NCBI RefSeq assembly: GCF_916700565.1
Contig: NZ_CAKAKO010000002.1
Location: forward strand, 248,001 to 312,000
Origin: Xenophilus sp. Marseille-Q4582
Lineage (GTDB): Bacteria; Pseudomonadota; Gammaproteobacteria; Burkholderiales; Burkholderiaceae_C
DNA: 64,000 nucleotides
Reading direction: 5' to 3'
Under the pieces are notes generated by a model that had not been told where the DNA came from, did not search any database, and saw only the letters and a list, made by a program, of their open reading frames with translations. This document shows positions 44,274 through 53,794 of the stretch, in pieces (position 1 is the first letter of the stretch; every line of letters begins with the position of its first letter). The position numbers and the translations under genes are program-made.

Positions 44274-45521
44274 TTACGCACTGGCGGCTAAAGCGGCTTC
44301 TGGTTTGGGGAAGCTGAACAGCAAGTCGCGGTAATACGCGTATTGCTTCTGGCGCAATTCGATTTCGCGCGGCAAGCCTTCGGTGATGGAGTTGTTCAGG
44401 GCGTCGAATTTGTCGAGGAAGGCGACGATGCGGGCTTGCTTATTCAATGGTGGCACAGGAATTTTCAAATTCCTCAAATCACCCATTGGCAAACTAACCA
44501 CAGGATTTCCCACAATTTTCTTGCTGTACTCTTTAACTATTTCACTAGAATTCAAAAGATGAGCAAGGAACCTAGGCAATATCTCCTCTTGCTTCGGCTT
44601 AATCACATATACACCTTCTTTGATATTCCAGTTCTCTGGTTTATTTTCAACCACAGCCGTTCGCCCGACTGTTCCCGTACCGGAAAAAAGTACGTCGCCA
44701 GCATCCAAATTGGAGCGACCATTAATCAATTTCAATGCCCGCTCATTTACCCTGTCAGTCTTTTCAAGAAACGTAACTCTACCGTTCTGAATCTCACGAA
44801 CAGTCACGTAGTATCCTTTGGCGTCCGGTGTGTTTAACTGGAAGTTCTTTCGCGGATTTAGCCCTGTTTTTAGTGAATAGATAACTTCCCCTAACGTCTT
44901 CCACTCCACTTCCCCTTCTTCAAAACTCAACAACTTGTCGCGATAGTAGTTGTATTGTTTTTTGCGGGCGGTCAGCTCGGCGGTCAGCTCGGCGGTCAGC
45001 TCGGTGAAGCTGGCCAGTATGCGAACGATTTCGGCCTGGATTTCAAGCGATTTTTTGGGGTTGTCCGGGCAGGGAATGGGTATTTCGAACCTATCAGTAT
45101 CCGGCGTTGCAATCTGCGGCATTTGCATTTTGCTGCCAATGTTCTGGAAGTACGGTTCGTTTAGCTTGAGGAAATAATAAACATACTTAATGTTGATCGC
45201 TTTCCCGCTAGCGTTGTAAGACCACAGCTCATTTTTGTGCGAGAACGGCTGATCGCAATACTCGAATTCGATCACGCCGCGAGACTTAACAATGATTGAA
45301 GGCTCTAGGTTTACGTCCTTTTCTGGAATATCTCCAAAGTCCAAAAATGCTACCGTCTTTCCGCCGGCAAATACCTTGACTGGTGCTCCCTCTTTGTGGA
45401 GGTCCCTCATCTGACCCGCAGTGATCTTCGTGCCTTTGGTGCGAACTAGCACTTCACCCAGCGCCTTCCACTCCACATCAACGCCATCCAGCAGCTTTTC
45501 CAAGAAGTTCTTGCCGCTCAT
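44274..45521 (-). CDS. hsdS: Type I restriction enzyme specificity subunit S
   Basis: The 415-residue protein has two target-recognition domains, each ending in a conserved helical spacer ([15 protein letters not shown] near 190; [16 protein letters not shown] at the end). The central spacer has the tetrapeptide run [16 protein letters not shown] (near 171-186), encoded by three 12-bp repeats. In type IC enzymes such as EcoR124 the number of TAEL repeats sets the spacing between the two halves of the DNA target. Local GC is low, marking imported DNA. The start overlaps hsdM (ATGA). Confidence 0.95.
   Translation of the reverse strand: MSGKNFLEKLLDGVDVEWKALGEVLVRTKGTKITAGQMRDLHKEGAPVKVFAGGKTVAFLDFGDIPEKDVNLEPSIIVKSRGVIEFEYCDQPFSHKNELWSYNASGKAINIKYVYYFLKLNEPYFQNIGSKMQMPQIATPDTDRFEIPIPCPDNPKKSLEIQAEIVRILASFTELTAELTAELTARKKQYNYYRDKLLSFEEGEVEWKTLGEVIYSLKTGLNPRKNFQLNTPDAKGYYVTVREIQNGRVTFLEKTDRVNERALKLINGRSNLDAGDVLFSGTGTVGRTAVVENKPENWNIKEGVYVIKPKQEEILPRFLAHLLNSSEIVKEYSKKIVGNPVVSLPMGDLRNLKIPVPPLNKQARIVAFLDKFDALNNSITEGLPREIELRQKQYAYYRDLLFSFPKPEAALAASA
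44971..45006 (-). repeat. Three 12-bp tandem repeats encoding TAEL in hsdS
   Basis: GTCAGCTCGGCG twice, then GTCAGCTCGGTG. Gain or loss of one unit keeps frame and would alter the HsdS recognition spacing. Confidence 0.92.
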
Positions 45522-47077
45522 GCCTCCAACTCCCCACTTTCAATCTCCGCGACGATGGCATCAATGTCCTTGCGCAACTGGTCGATCCGGGCAACGGTGT
45601 TTTTCAGTTCGGCATTGAGCTGGGCGATATCCACCACCTCGCGGTTGTCCTTGGCCTCGACATAGCTGCTGACCGACAGGTTGTAGTCGTTGGCAATTAC
45701 CTCTTCCAACGACACGGACCTGGCGAAATGATCGACGTTGGCCTTGCTGTCGAACACGGCCATGATCTGGTCGATGTGCGCATCCAGCAGCACGTTGTTA
45801 TTGGTTTCTTTCTTGAACAACCCGCTGGCGTCGATGAACTGGATGTTCGTGTCGGTCTTGTGCTTGGACATTACCAGGATGTTCACGGCGATGGTGGTGC
45901 CGTAGAACAGGTTGGGCGCCAGCGATATCACGGTTTCGACGTAGTTGTTATCCACCAGATACTGGCGGATTCTCTGCTCGGCCCCGCCCCGGTAGAAGAT
46001 GCCGGGGAAGCAGACGATGGCGGCGCGGCCCTTGCTGGACAGATAGCTGAGCGCGTGCAGCACAAAGGCAAAGTCGGCCTTGGACTTGGGCGCCAGCACG
46101 CCGGCCGGGGCAAAGCGGTCGTCGTTGATCAGCGTAGGGTCATCGCTGCCGATCCACTTCACCGAATACGGCGGGTTGGAAACGATGGCATCGAAGGGCT
46201 TTTCGTCGCCAAAGTGCGGTTCGGTCAGGGTGTTGCCGAGCTGGATGTTGAATTTGTCGTAGTTGATGTTGTGCAGGAACATGTTCATCCGCGCCAGGTT
46301 GTAGGTGGTGTGGTTGAGCTCCTGGCCGAAGAAACCCTCTTCGATGATGTGGGCGTCAAAGTGCTTTTTGGCTTGCAGCAGCAGCGAGCCAGAGCCACAA
46401 GCCGGGTCGTAGATCTTGTTGACGCTGGTTTGCTTGTGCATCGCCAGCTGGGCGATCAGTTTGGAGACGTTTTGCGGGGTAAAAAACTCGCCGCCCGACT
46501 TGCCGGCGTTGGCGGCGTAGTTGGAGATCAGGAATTCATAGGCATCGCCGAACAGGTCGATACGGCTGGTGTCAAAACCACCGAAGTCCAGTTCGGCCAC
46601 GCGCTTGAGCACGGCGGCCAATCGGGCGTTCTTGTCCTTGACGGTGTTGCCCAGACGATTGCTGGTGGTGTCGAAATCCGCAAACAGGCCTTTGATATCG
46701 CGCTCGGACGGGTAGCCGTTGGCGGAGGCTTCGATGGCGGAAAAGATGTTGGCCAGGTCGGTATTCAGGCGCTCGTTGGTGTGGGCGTTGGCCGCCACGT
46801 TGACGAACAGCTGGCTGGGGTAGATGAAGTAGCCCTTGGTCTTGATGGCGTCGTCTTTGGCGGCCGCAATGTTCGGATCACTGTCTGCCATGGCTGCGTA
46901 ATGGACGGATGCATCGCCGCCGGTGATGTAATCGATGAAGTTCTCGCTGATGAAGCGGTAGAACAGCGTGCCCAGCACGTACTGCTTGAAGTCCCACCCA
47001 TCGACGGCACCGCGCACGTCATTGGCGATATCCCAGATCTTGCGCTGCAGGGCGGCGCGTTGTTCGTTGCTTGTCAT
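45518..47077 (-). CDS. hsdM: Type I restriction enzyme methylase subunit M
   Basis: The 519-residue protein has an N-terminal helical domain and the SAM site [18 protein letters not shown] (near 222). The N6-adenine catalytic motif is [12 protein letters not shown] (near 300). The C-terminal coiled-coil ([19 protein letters not shown]) binds HsdS. It methylates both strands with two M per S. It is the first gene of the hsdM-hsdS-rhuM-hsdR operon. Confidence 0.97.
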   Translation of the reverse strand: MTSNEQRAALQRKIWDIANDVRGAVDGWDFKQYVLGTLFYRFISENFIDYITGGDASVHYAAMADSDPNIAAAKDDAIKTKGYFIYPSQLFVNVAANAHTNERLNTDLANIFSAIEASANGYPSERDIKGLFADFDTTSNRLGNTVKDKNARLAAVLKRVAELDFGGFDTSRIDLFGDAYEFLISNYAANAGKSGGEFFTPQNVSKLIAQLAMHKQTSVNKIYDPACGSGSLLLQAKKHFDAHIIEEGFFGQELNHTTYNLARMNMFLHNINYDKFNIQLGNTLTEPHFGDEKPFDAIVSNPPYSVKWIGSDDPTLINDDRFAPAGVLAPKSKADFAFVLHALSYLSSKGRAAIVCFPGIFYRGGAEQRIRQYLVDNNYVETVISLAPNLFYGTTIAVNILVMSKHKTDTNIQFIDASGLFKKETNNNVLLDAHIDQIMAVFDSKANVDHFARSVSLEEVIANDYNLSVSSYVEAKDNREVVDIAQLNAELKNTVARIDQLRKDIDAIVAEIESGELEA

Positions 47078-47214
47078 GATGTTTTGCGCAAGGCAGTTCA
47101 GATAGATGCGTCGTGTTGTGCGTGTCTTGATGAGTCGCTGCGTCGGCTAGCGTTTTGAGGCAGTCTAAGCGCGCCTATACGACTGTCACTTGTTCCGAAT
47201 GCCATTCGCGACTG

Positions 47215-48660
47215 GTGCAGCCCAGCCCGCGACAATCCCCCCATGGCCCCCTCCCCACCGACTTCAGCGCCCTGCCCCTGCCCCCCCACGTGCTGGCCAA
47301 CCTCACCCAGCTCGGCTACACGCAGATGACGCCCATTCAGGCGGCCAGCCTGCCGGTGGCGCTGCTGGGCAAAGACCTGATCGCGCAGGCCAAGACCGGC
47401 AGCGGCAAGACCGCCGCTTTTGGCATTGCGCTGCTGGCCAACCTCAATGCCCGGCGCTTTGCGGTGCAGTCGGTGGTGCTGTGCCCCACGCGCGAGCTGG
47501 CCGATCAGGTGGCGACGGAGATCCGTCGCCTGGCGCGCGCGGAAGAGAACATCAAGGTGGTGGTGCTGTGTGGCGGCGTGCCGCTGCGCAACCAGACGGC
47601 CAGCCTGGAGAACGGCGCCCACATCGTGGTCGGCACGCCTGGGCGCATCATGGACCATCTGGCGCGCGGCAACCTGAGCCTGGAGGCCCTGAACACGCTG
47701 GTGCTCGACGAGGCGGACCGCATGCTCGACATGGGCTTCTTCGACGACATCTGCGTGGTCGCCAAGCAATGCCCCAAGGAACGCCAGACGCTGCTGTTCT
47801 CGGCCACGTATCCCGAAGGCATCGAAAAACTCAGCCACCAGTTCATGAAGGCGCCGCAGACCATCACGGTGCAGGCCCAGCATGAAAAGACCAAGATCCA
47901 GCAGCGCTGGTACGAAGTGCCCGGCAGCCCGGGGGACGAAGCCCGCCTGGCGGCCGTCGCCGATGTGCTGCGGCACTACCGCCCGGCCAGCACGCTGGCC
48001 TTCTGCAACACCAAGGCGCAGTGCCGCGCGCTGGTGGCCTATCTGAAGGAGCAGGGCTTCAGCGCGCTGGCCCTGTTCGGTGAGCTGGAGCAGCGCGAGC
48101 GCGACCAGGTGCTGGTGCAGTTTGCCAACCGCAGCTGTTCGGTGCTGGTGGCGACCGATGTGGCCGCACGCGGGCTGGACATCGCCCAGCTGGCGATGGT
48201 CATCAACGTGGATGTCACGCCCGATCCGGAGGTCCACATCCACCGCATCGGCCGCACCGGCCGTGCCGACGAGGAAGGCTGGGCCATCAGTCTGGCCAGC
48301 ATGGACGAGATGGGCAACGTCGGCAAGATCGAGCAGTTGCAGAAGTCCGAATCCGAATGGCACCCGCTGGCCGAACTGACCCCAGCCAGCCAGGCGCCGC
48401 TGCTGCCGCCCATGGTGACCTTGCAGATCGTGGGCGGGCGCAAGGAAAAGATCCGCGCGGGCGATGTGCTGGGTGCGTTGACGGGCGACGCGGGCGGTGT
48501 GGCGCCGTTCACGCGCGAACAGGTGGGCAAGATCAACGTCAACGAGTTCTCGACCTACGTGGCCGTCGAGCGCACGCTGGCCCGCCAGGCGCAGCAGAAG
48601 CTGACCAAGGGCGGCGTGAAGGGCAAGAGTGTGAAGGTCCGCATCATGGACGAGGCGTGA
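47215..48660 (+). CDS. dbpA: DEAD-box RNA helicase DbpA (5' end disturbed)
   Basis: The Q-motif (FSALPLPPHVLANLTQLGYT, then MTPIQ), AKTGSGKT, PTRELADQ, VLDEADRMLDMGF, SATYP, and HRIGRTGRADE are all present. The C-terminal DbpA RNA-binding domain (GDVLGALTGDAGGVAPF onward) targets 23S rRNA hairpin 92. The helicase frame has only GTG 47215 or TTG 47155 as starts, both poorly supported. The natural ATG at 47243 is out of frame by one base. Adding one C to the run at 47252-47255 would give MAPSPTDFSALPLP, so a deletion, sequencing error or slippage is likely. Confidence 0.88.
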   Translation: MQPSPRQSPHGPLPTDFSALPLPPHVLANLTQLGYTQMTPIQAASLPVALLGKDLIAQAKTGSGKTAAFGIALLANLNARRFAVQSVVLCPTRELADQVATEIRRLARAEENIKVVVLCGGVPLRNQTASLENGAHIVVGTPGRIMDHLARGNLSLEALNTLVLDEADRMLDMGFFDDICVVAKQCPKERQTLLFSATYPEGIEKLSHQFMKAPQTITVQAQHEKTKIQQRWYEVPGSPGDEARLAAVADVLRHYRPASTLAFCNTKAQCRALVAYLKEQGFSALALFGELEQRERDQVLVQFANRSCSVLVATDVAARGLDIAQLAMVINVDVTPDPEVHIHRIGRTGRADEEGWAISLASMDEMGNVGKIEQLQKSESEWHPLAELTPASQAPLLPPMVTLQIVGGRKEKIRAGDVLGALTGDAGGVAPFTREQVGKINVNEFSTYVAVERTLARQAQQKLTKGGVKGKSVKVRIMDEA

Positions 48661-48827
48661 AGAAGGCACCGCGAGGCGCACCTTCCGACGCACGACGCCA
48701 TCGATCTTCTTTACCTTCGGCCCCAACTTCTTGACCCGGCCGCCACGGCGGGTTGACGCCTGCGGCTCACACTTCATTCACCCGCTGAACTTTCGGTCAG
48801 CGGTTTGAAATGCAAAGGAAGCCAAGC

Positions 48828-49442
48828 ATGATCTCTCTTCGCCAACGTGTTCTGTGGGCCAGCCTGATGGCGTCGGCCGCATTCGCCGCCTCGGCGCAGC
48901 AACCGGCACCGGTGGGCGCGGCACCCGTGCAGGCTCAGATGGCGCCTTCGGGCCCCGCCCCGCAGGAAGCGGCGCAGGCCAAGGCCGACAAGCCCGGCCA
49001 TCGTGGCGAGCACAAGAAGCTGGACCCGGCCGAGCGCTTCGAGCGCATGCACAAGCGCATGGTCGAGCGCCAGGCGCAGCTCAAGGACAAGCTCAAGCTC
49101 AACGCTTCGCAGGAAGCGGCCTGGGCGCAGTACACGGGCGCGCTCCAGCCCCCTGTTCCGCCCGCCACCGGCCAGTCGCGTCTGTCGCGTGCAGATTTCG
49201 CCAAGCTCAGCACGCCCGAGCGCCTGGACCGCATGCAGGCCCGCCAGGCCGAGCGGCAGGCACGCTTCGCCCAGCGCGCGCAGGCCACCAAGCAGTTCTA
49301 CGCGCAGCTGACGCCGGAGCAGCAGAAGACCTTCGACGCCGAGACCCTCCAGCGTCACGGTCCGCGCCACGGCCATGGCCCGCACCACCCGCACCACCGT
49401 GGGCATGACGGCCATGCCCCGGCGGCGCCGGCCAAGAGCTGA
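48828..49442 (+). CDS. Spy/CpxP-like periplasmic chaperone
   Basis: The start MISLRQRVLWASLMASAAFA follows AAAGGAAG. The signal peptide cleaves near ASA-QQ. The mature part (about 180 residues) is helical and charged, with LTPEQQKTFD and LNASQEAAWAQY, versions of the LTxxQ motif. The C-terminus is a His-rich tail (HGPRHGHGPHHPHHRGHDGH) that may bind metal. Spy-type proteins hold unfolded proteins in the periplasm. Confidence 0.85.
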   Translation: MISLRQRVLWASLMASAAFAASAQQPAPVGAAPVQAQMAPSGPAPQEAAQAKADKPGHRGEHKKLDPAERFERMHKRMVERQAQLKDKLKLNASQEAAWAQYTGALQPPVPPATGQSRLSRADFAKLSTPERLDRMQARQAERQARFAQRAQATKQFYAQLTPEQQKTFDAETLQRHGPRHGHGPHHPHHRGHDGHAPAAPAKS

Positions 49443-49524
49443 CCGGCGCCCCGCCCCGTGGCCCGCTGCTGCTGCAGCGGCGCGGGCGGCTGGCCCAGCC
49501 GAGCCTCGTGCTCCATGAAAAGAA

Positions 49525-49560
49525 TCCCCGCCCGGGCAGCCCGGCGGGGCTTCTTCCTTT
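49525..49560. terminator. Bidirectional terminator between the Spy-like gene and the 49618 gene
   Basis: GC stem CCCCGCC...GGCGGGG with CTTCTTCCTTTTT on the plus side and ATTCTTTTC on the minus side. It can end both convergent genes. Confidence 0.7.
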
Positions 49561-49617
49561 TTCCATGAGGCGCGGGCCGGGTGCGCAAGGCCGGGCCGCT
49601 CGCCTGTCGCGCGCCGC

Positions 49618-50043
49618 TTACTTCGGCGTGCCGGTGCTCGTCGTGGGGTTGGTCGGCACGTCGGGGCGCTCGCCCTTGTCGCCGAAGGGGCGCGCCTGAT
49701 GCAGCGCGCCCTGGCGCACTTCCTCGCGCGTGCGCTGGCCGGTGGGCGGCGTGGTGTTGGGCTGGCCCATGTACTTGGTGCTGGCCTCGCCCGACGCCGG
49801 GGCGTTGGTGGTGTTCTGGTGGCGGTTGTTCATGGCGGCTTCGCTGCGCACGGCGCTGCGGTCGGCCGGCATGCCCACGCCGGGGCGCTGGGTGGGGTTG
49901 GGCTCGCCCGCGGGCGTCTGCGTGCTCGCCTCGCCCGAGCGGGTGACGGGCACCGAGGGCTGTGCGTGGGCGACGGCGGCAGCGGCCAGCAGGCCGGCGG
50001 CGGCAAGGCTCAGCAAGGGGCGGCGAAGGCGGAGGTGCGTCAT
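49618..50043 (-). CDS. Hypothetical exported low-complexity protein
   Basis: A 141-residue protein with a signal peptide (MTHLRLRRPLLSLAAAGLLA, cleavage near AHA-QP). The mature part is rich in Pro, Thr, Asn and Gly, with a loose repeat (GEASTQTPAGEPNPTQRPGV; GEASTKYMGQPNTTPPTGQR) and is probably disordered. No domain recognised. Likely periplasmic. Confidence 0.65.
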   Translation of the reverse strand: MTHLRLRRPLLSLAAAGLLAAAAVAHAQPSVPVTRSGEASTQTPAGEPNPTQRPGVGMPADRSAVRSEAAMNNRHQNTTNAPASGEASTKYMGQPNTTPPTGQRTREEVRQGALHQARPFGDKGERPDVPTNPTTSTGTPK

Positions 50044-50346
50044 GAGAATGGCTCCTGAAGGGGGGTGTGAAGAACGGGGCGTCCATGGGCAAAGACGCAG
50101 TGCGCGTGGCTCTTCGCAGAAGGTGGCCCTGAACAGGTTGCAGGTTCGGGCCGGCCGCGGCGCGCTGGGACTCTGACCTTTTCAAGCTAGTGACACGTCC
50201 GGGCCGCATTTGTCGGGGCCGGCAAGGCCCCGGTGTAGGAACCGGCTGCGCGCGCGTGCGGGCCGGTGCGCGCCGGAAGTTCGCCGTGGCCGATTTCTCG
50301 CGCCTTCCTACAGGGGCGCCCGGGCGCCGCTTCGTACAAATGGCAC
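50044..50346. other. Intergenic region between the 49618 gene and ybhP (303 bp)
   Basis: Divergent gap that should hold promoters for both neighbours. No specific site could be named. It is GC-rich and has no credible small gene. Confidence 0.4.
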
Positions 50347-51216
50347 GTGTCCTATCTCACCGATCCCGCGCCGACGACGCCCCCGCATGCCACGCCTGGT
50401 GCGGCCCCTGCCGGCCCCGCCGTGCAGGCGGCTGCCCCTGCAGGCGGCCCGGCGGCCGAGCCCCTGCCCCCGTCGTCGCTCAAGGTGATGACGGTCAACA
50501 CGCACAAGGGCTTCACGGCGCTCAACCGCCGCTTCATCCTGCCCGAGCTGCGCGAAGCCGTGCGCACGGTGGGCGCCGACGTGGTGTTCCTGCAGGAAGT
50601 GCTGGGCACGCATTCGCGCCACCAGAAAAAGGTCGACAACTGGCCCGAGGCGCCGCACTACGAATTCCTGGCCGACACGATGTGGCCGCAGTTCGCCTAT
50701 GGCCGCAACGCGGTGTATCCGCGCGGTCATCACGGCAATGCGCTGCTGTCCAAGTTCCCCATCGTGCATCACCGCAACCACGACGTGTCCATCGCGGGGC
50801 CCGAAAAGCGCGGGCTGCTGCATTGCGTGCTGCGCATCCCGGGCCGCGCGCAGGAAGTGCATGCCATCTGCGCGCACCTGGGCCTGGCCGAATCGCACCG
50901 CCAGCAGCAGCTGGAGCTGCTGTGCCACATCGTGCGCGACGAAGTGCCGGCCGACGCGCCGCTGGTGGTGGCGGGCGACTTCAACGACTGGCGCAACCGC
51001 GCGCACCAGCTGCTGGAAGAGCGCGCCGGGCTGCACGAGGTGTTCCGCACCGCGCGCGGCGCGGCGGCGCGCACCTTCCCGTCGCGCCTGCCGCTGCTGC
51101 CGCTGGACCGCATCTACGTGCGCAATGCGCAGGCCCATGCGCCGGTGGTGCTGCCGCGCCAGCCCTGGTCGCACCTGTCCGACCACGCACCGCTGGTGGC
51201 GGAGATTTCGCTGTGA
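50347..51216 (+). CDS. ybhP: Endonuclease/exonuclease/phosphatase-family protein (YbhP-like)
   Basis: Read from GTG 50347 (289 residues); the first 45 residues are Pro/Ala-rich. The EEP fold is shown by [11 protein letters not shown], the metal Glu in [20 protein letters not shown], the His/Asp pair in [11 protein letters not shown], and the final [10 protein letters not shown]. YbhP is the usual neighbour of ClsB and YbhN in E. coli, the same order as here. The substrate is unknown. Confidence 0.87.
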   Translation: MSYLTDPAPTTPPHATPGAAPAGPAVQAAAPAGGPAAEPLPPSSLKVMTVNTHKGFTALNRRFILPELREAVRTVGADVVFLQEVLGTHSRHQKKVDNWPEAPHYEFLADTMWPQFAYGRNAVYPRGHHGNALLSKFPIVHHRNHDVSIAGPEKRGLLHCVLRIPGRAQEVHAICAHLGLAESHRQQQLELLCHIVRDEVPADAPLVVAGDFNDWRNRAHQLLEERAGLHEVFRTARGAAARTFPSRLPLLPLDRIYVRNAQAHAPVVLPRQPWSHLSDHAPLVAEISL

Positions 51217-51282
51217 GCCCGGGCGCGCGGCCGCGATGGCGACGCCCCCGGCATCGACGATGACGACGAACCAGGAACGCTC

Positions 51283-52563
51283 ATGAGCAAGCGCCAATGG
51301 CATGCAGGCAACCGCGTGCGCCTGCTGGAGAACGGAGAAGCCTTCTTCCCGCGCGTGTTCGAGGCCATCCGCGCCGCCGAGCGCGAAGTGCTGATCGAGA
51401 CCTTCATCCTCTTCGAGGACAAGGTGGGGCTGCAACTGCATGCCGCCGTGTGCGAAGCCGCGCGCCGCGGCGTGCGCGTGGACCTGATGGTGGACGGCTT
51501 CGGCTCGCCCGACCTGTCGGCCCGCTTCATCGATTCGATGCGCGAGGCCGGCGTGCACCTGCGCGTGTTCGACCCGGGCCGGCGCGTGCTGGGCCAGCGC
51601 CTGAACGTGTTCCGCCGCATGCACCGCAAGATCGTGGTCGTCGACGGCCGGCTGGCCTTCGTGGGCGGCATCAACTATTCGGCCGACCACCTGATGGATT
51701 TTGGCCCCGAGGCCAAGCAGGACTACGCGGTGGAGATCACCGGGCCGGTGGTCGACGAGATCCACCGCTTCATGCTGCATGCCGTGGCGCTGGGCGGCAA
51801 GGGGCACCGCTGGTTCCGCCGCCGGCTGAAGGTGACGGCCGACGTGCGCAACGAGCCCACGGGCGAGGCCGAGATGATGTTCGTGGTGCGCGACAACCGC
51901 CGCCACACCGACGACATCGAGCGCCACTACCTGGCGGCCATCCGCACGGCGCGCGAGCGCATCGTGATCGCCAATGCCTACTTCTTCCCGGGCTACCGCC
52001 TCATCAAGGAACTGCGGCGTGCCGCGCGCCGGGGGGTGGACGTGCGCCTCATCCTGCAGGGCGAGCCCGACATGCCGATCGTGAAGACGGCGGCCAGCAT
52101 GCTGTACCACCACCTGCTGCATGCCGGCGTGCGCATCTACGAATATTGCGAGCGCCCGCTGCACGGCAAGGTGGCGCTCACCGACGGGCTGTGGAGCACG
52201 GTGGGCTCGAGCAACCTCGATCCGCTGTCGCTGTCGCTGAACCTCGAGGCCAACGTGCTGATCCGCGACCCCGCCTTCAACGCGCAGCTGTACGAACGGC
52301 TGGAGCACCTGATGCGCGAGGCCTGCAAGCAGGTGCAGCCGGACGACCTGCAGGAATGGAGCGGCTGGCGCCTGGTGCGCAGCTTCTTCGTCTTCCACTT
52401 CATGCGCTGGTTCCCGGCGTGGGCGCGCTGGCTGCCCCGGCATGCCCCGCGCCTGGTGCCGGCCCATGCCACCGACCTGGCCGAGGCTGCCGCGAGCCCA
52501 GCCAATCAGGCCAGCCAGGGCCAGACGCCCGTCAACCGCGCGCCGCAGACCGATTGCGCCTGA
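51283..52563 (+). CDS. clsB: Cardiolipin synthase B
   Basis: The 426-residue phospholipase-D-family protein has two HKD motifs: HRKIVVVDGRLAFVGG and HGKVALTDGLWSTVGSSN, plus INYSADHLMDFG. There is no N-terminal membrane helix, which separates ClsB from ClsA. It joins two phosphatidylglycerol molecules, or uses other alcohol acceptors. CCAGGA lies before ATG 51283. Middle gene of ybhP-clsB-ybhN. Confidence 0.93.
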   Translation: MSKRQWHAGNRVRLLENGEAFFPRVFEAIRAAEREVLIETFILFEDKVGLQLHAAVCEAARRGVRVDLMVDGFGSPDLSARFIDSMREAGVHLRVFDPGRRVLGQRLNVFRRMHRKIVVVDGRLAFVGGINYSADHLMDFGPEAKQDYAVEITGPVVDEIHRFMLHAVALGGKGHRWFRRRLKVTADVRNEPTGEAEMMFVVRDNRRHTDDIERHYLAAIRTARERIVIANAYFFPGYRLIKELRRAARRGVDVRLILQGEPDMPIVKTAASMLYHHLLHAGVRIYEYCERPLHGKVALTDGLWSTVGSSNLDPLSLSLNLEANVLIRDPAFNAQLYERLEHLMREACKQVQPDDLQEWSGWRLVRSFFVFHFMRWFPAWARWLPRHAPRLVPAHATDLAEAAASPANQASQGQTPVNRAPQTDCA

Positions 52564-52594
52564 GCGCTCGCCTCATGCGACCCGGAGCCCGCCC

Positions 52595-53779
52595 ATGACC
52601 GCCAGCGCATCGCGCGGCAACGACGGGCGGGTGCGCGAATTCGGCCTGGCGCCCCTGCCTGCGGGCCAACGGCGGGGCGAAGCTCCGCACGGCGAAGGCC
52701 CGGGCGGGCCGCCCATCGCATGGCGCGGGCCGCCGTCCGGCCCGCAGCCCGGCGGTGAAGGCGCGAGCGCGCCACCGGCGCATCGCCCGCTGCGCACGCG
52801 CCCGTGGTGGCCGTGGGCCAGGCGCGGCGCGGTGCTCGTCTTCCTGCTTCTGGTGGCCGTGCTGCTGGTGCAGCAGGCGCGCGCCGTGGAATGGGCCGAA
52901 GTGTTCACCGCCATGCGCGCCTACCCCTGGGCCGTGCTCGCGGCGGCGGCGGCGCTGGCGGCGCTGAGCCACGGGATCTATGCCACCTTCGACCTGATCG
53001 GGCGGCACTACACCGGCCACCGGCTGCCTGCGGCCACGGTCATGGCCATCACCTTCGTGAGCTATGCCTTCAACCTCAACATGGGCACGATCGTGGGCGC
53101 GGTGGGCATGCGCGCGCGGCTCTACACGCGGCTGGGGCTCAAGGCGGCCACGGTCACGCGCATCGTGGGCACCAGCATGCTGACCAACTGGCTGGGCTAT
53201 TGCCTGCTGGCCGGGCTGGCCTTCGCGGCGTGGCCCCCCGTCCTGCCCGAAGGCTGGCACCTGGGCGGCCTGGCGCTGCGTGCGGTGGGCGCGGGCATGG
53301 TCGGGCTGGTGCTGGCCTATGGGGCGATGTGCGCCTTTTCCACGCGCCGCGAATTCCATGTGCGCGGCCACGCGATCGACCTGCCGGGCTGGCGCGTGGC
53401 GCTGCTGCAGCTGCTCCTGTCGTGCAGCAATTGGGCCGTGATGGGCGCGGCGATGTTCGTGCTGCTGCAAGGGCAGGTGCCGTACCCGCTGGCGCTCGGC
53501 GTGCTGCTGATCGGCGCTGTGGCGGGCCTGCTGTCGCGCGTGCCCGCGGGCCTGGGCGTGCTGGAATCGGTGGTGGTGGCGCTGCTGATGGGCACGCAAG
53601 GCTCGCCCTCGCGCAACGCCCTGCTCGCCGCCGTGCTGTGCTACCGCGCCGTGTACTACTGGATCCCGCTGGGCGTGGCGGCCGTGCTGTACCTGGGCAT
53701 GGAAGCCAATGCGCGCAAGCTGCGCGCGGGGGCTGCGGCGCAGGCGCCTGCGGCCGACGCGCGTGGCCGGAGGCCTTGA
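52595..53779 (+). CDS. ybhN: YbhN-family membrane protein (lysylphosphatidylglycerol synthase TM-like)
   Basis: A 394-residue protein with a 75-residue hydrophilic, Gly/Pro-rich N-terminal part and then eight hydrophobic segments (first GAVLVFLLLVAVLLVQQ). UPF0104 marks include SHGIYATFDLIGRHYTG, FVSYAFNLNMGTIVG, RVPAGLGVLESVVVALL and CYRAVYYWIPL. GGAG lies nine bases before the ATG. The function is not settled; the gene order links it to phospholipid synthesis. Confidence 0.88.
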   Translation: MTASASRGNDGRVREFGLAPLPAGQRRGEAPHGEGPGGPPIAWRGPPSGPQPGGEGASAPPAHRPLRTRPWWPWARRGAVLVFLLLVAVLLVQQARAVEWAEVFTAMRAYPWAVLAAAAALAALSHGIYATFDLIGRHYTGHRLPAATVMAITFVSYAFNLNMGTIVGAVGMRARLYTRLGLKAATVTRIVGTSMLTNWLGYCLLAGLAFAAWPPVLPEGWHLGGLALRAVGAGMVGLVLAYGAMCAFSTRREFHVRGHAIDLPGWRVALLQLLLSCSNWAVMGAAMFVLLQGQVPYPLALGVLLIGAVAGLLSRVPAGLGVLESVVVALLMGTQGSPSRNALLAAVLCYRAVYYWIPLGVAAVLYLGMEANARKLRAGAAAQAPAADARGRRP

Positions 53780-53794
53780 GGCTTCCCAGGCCGA

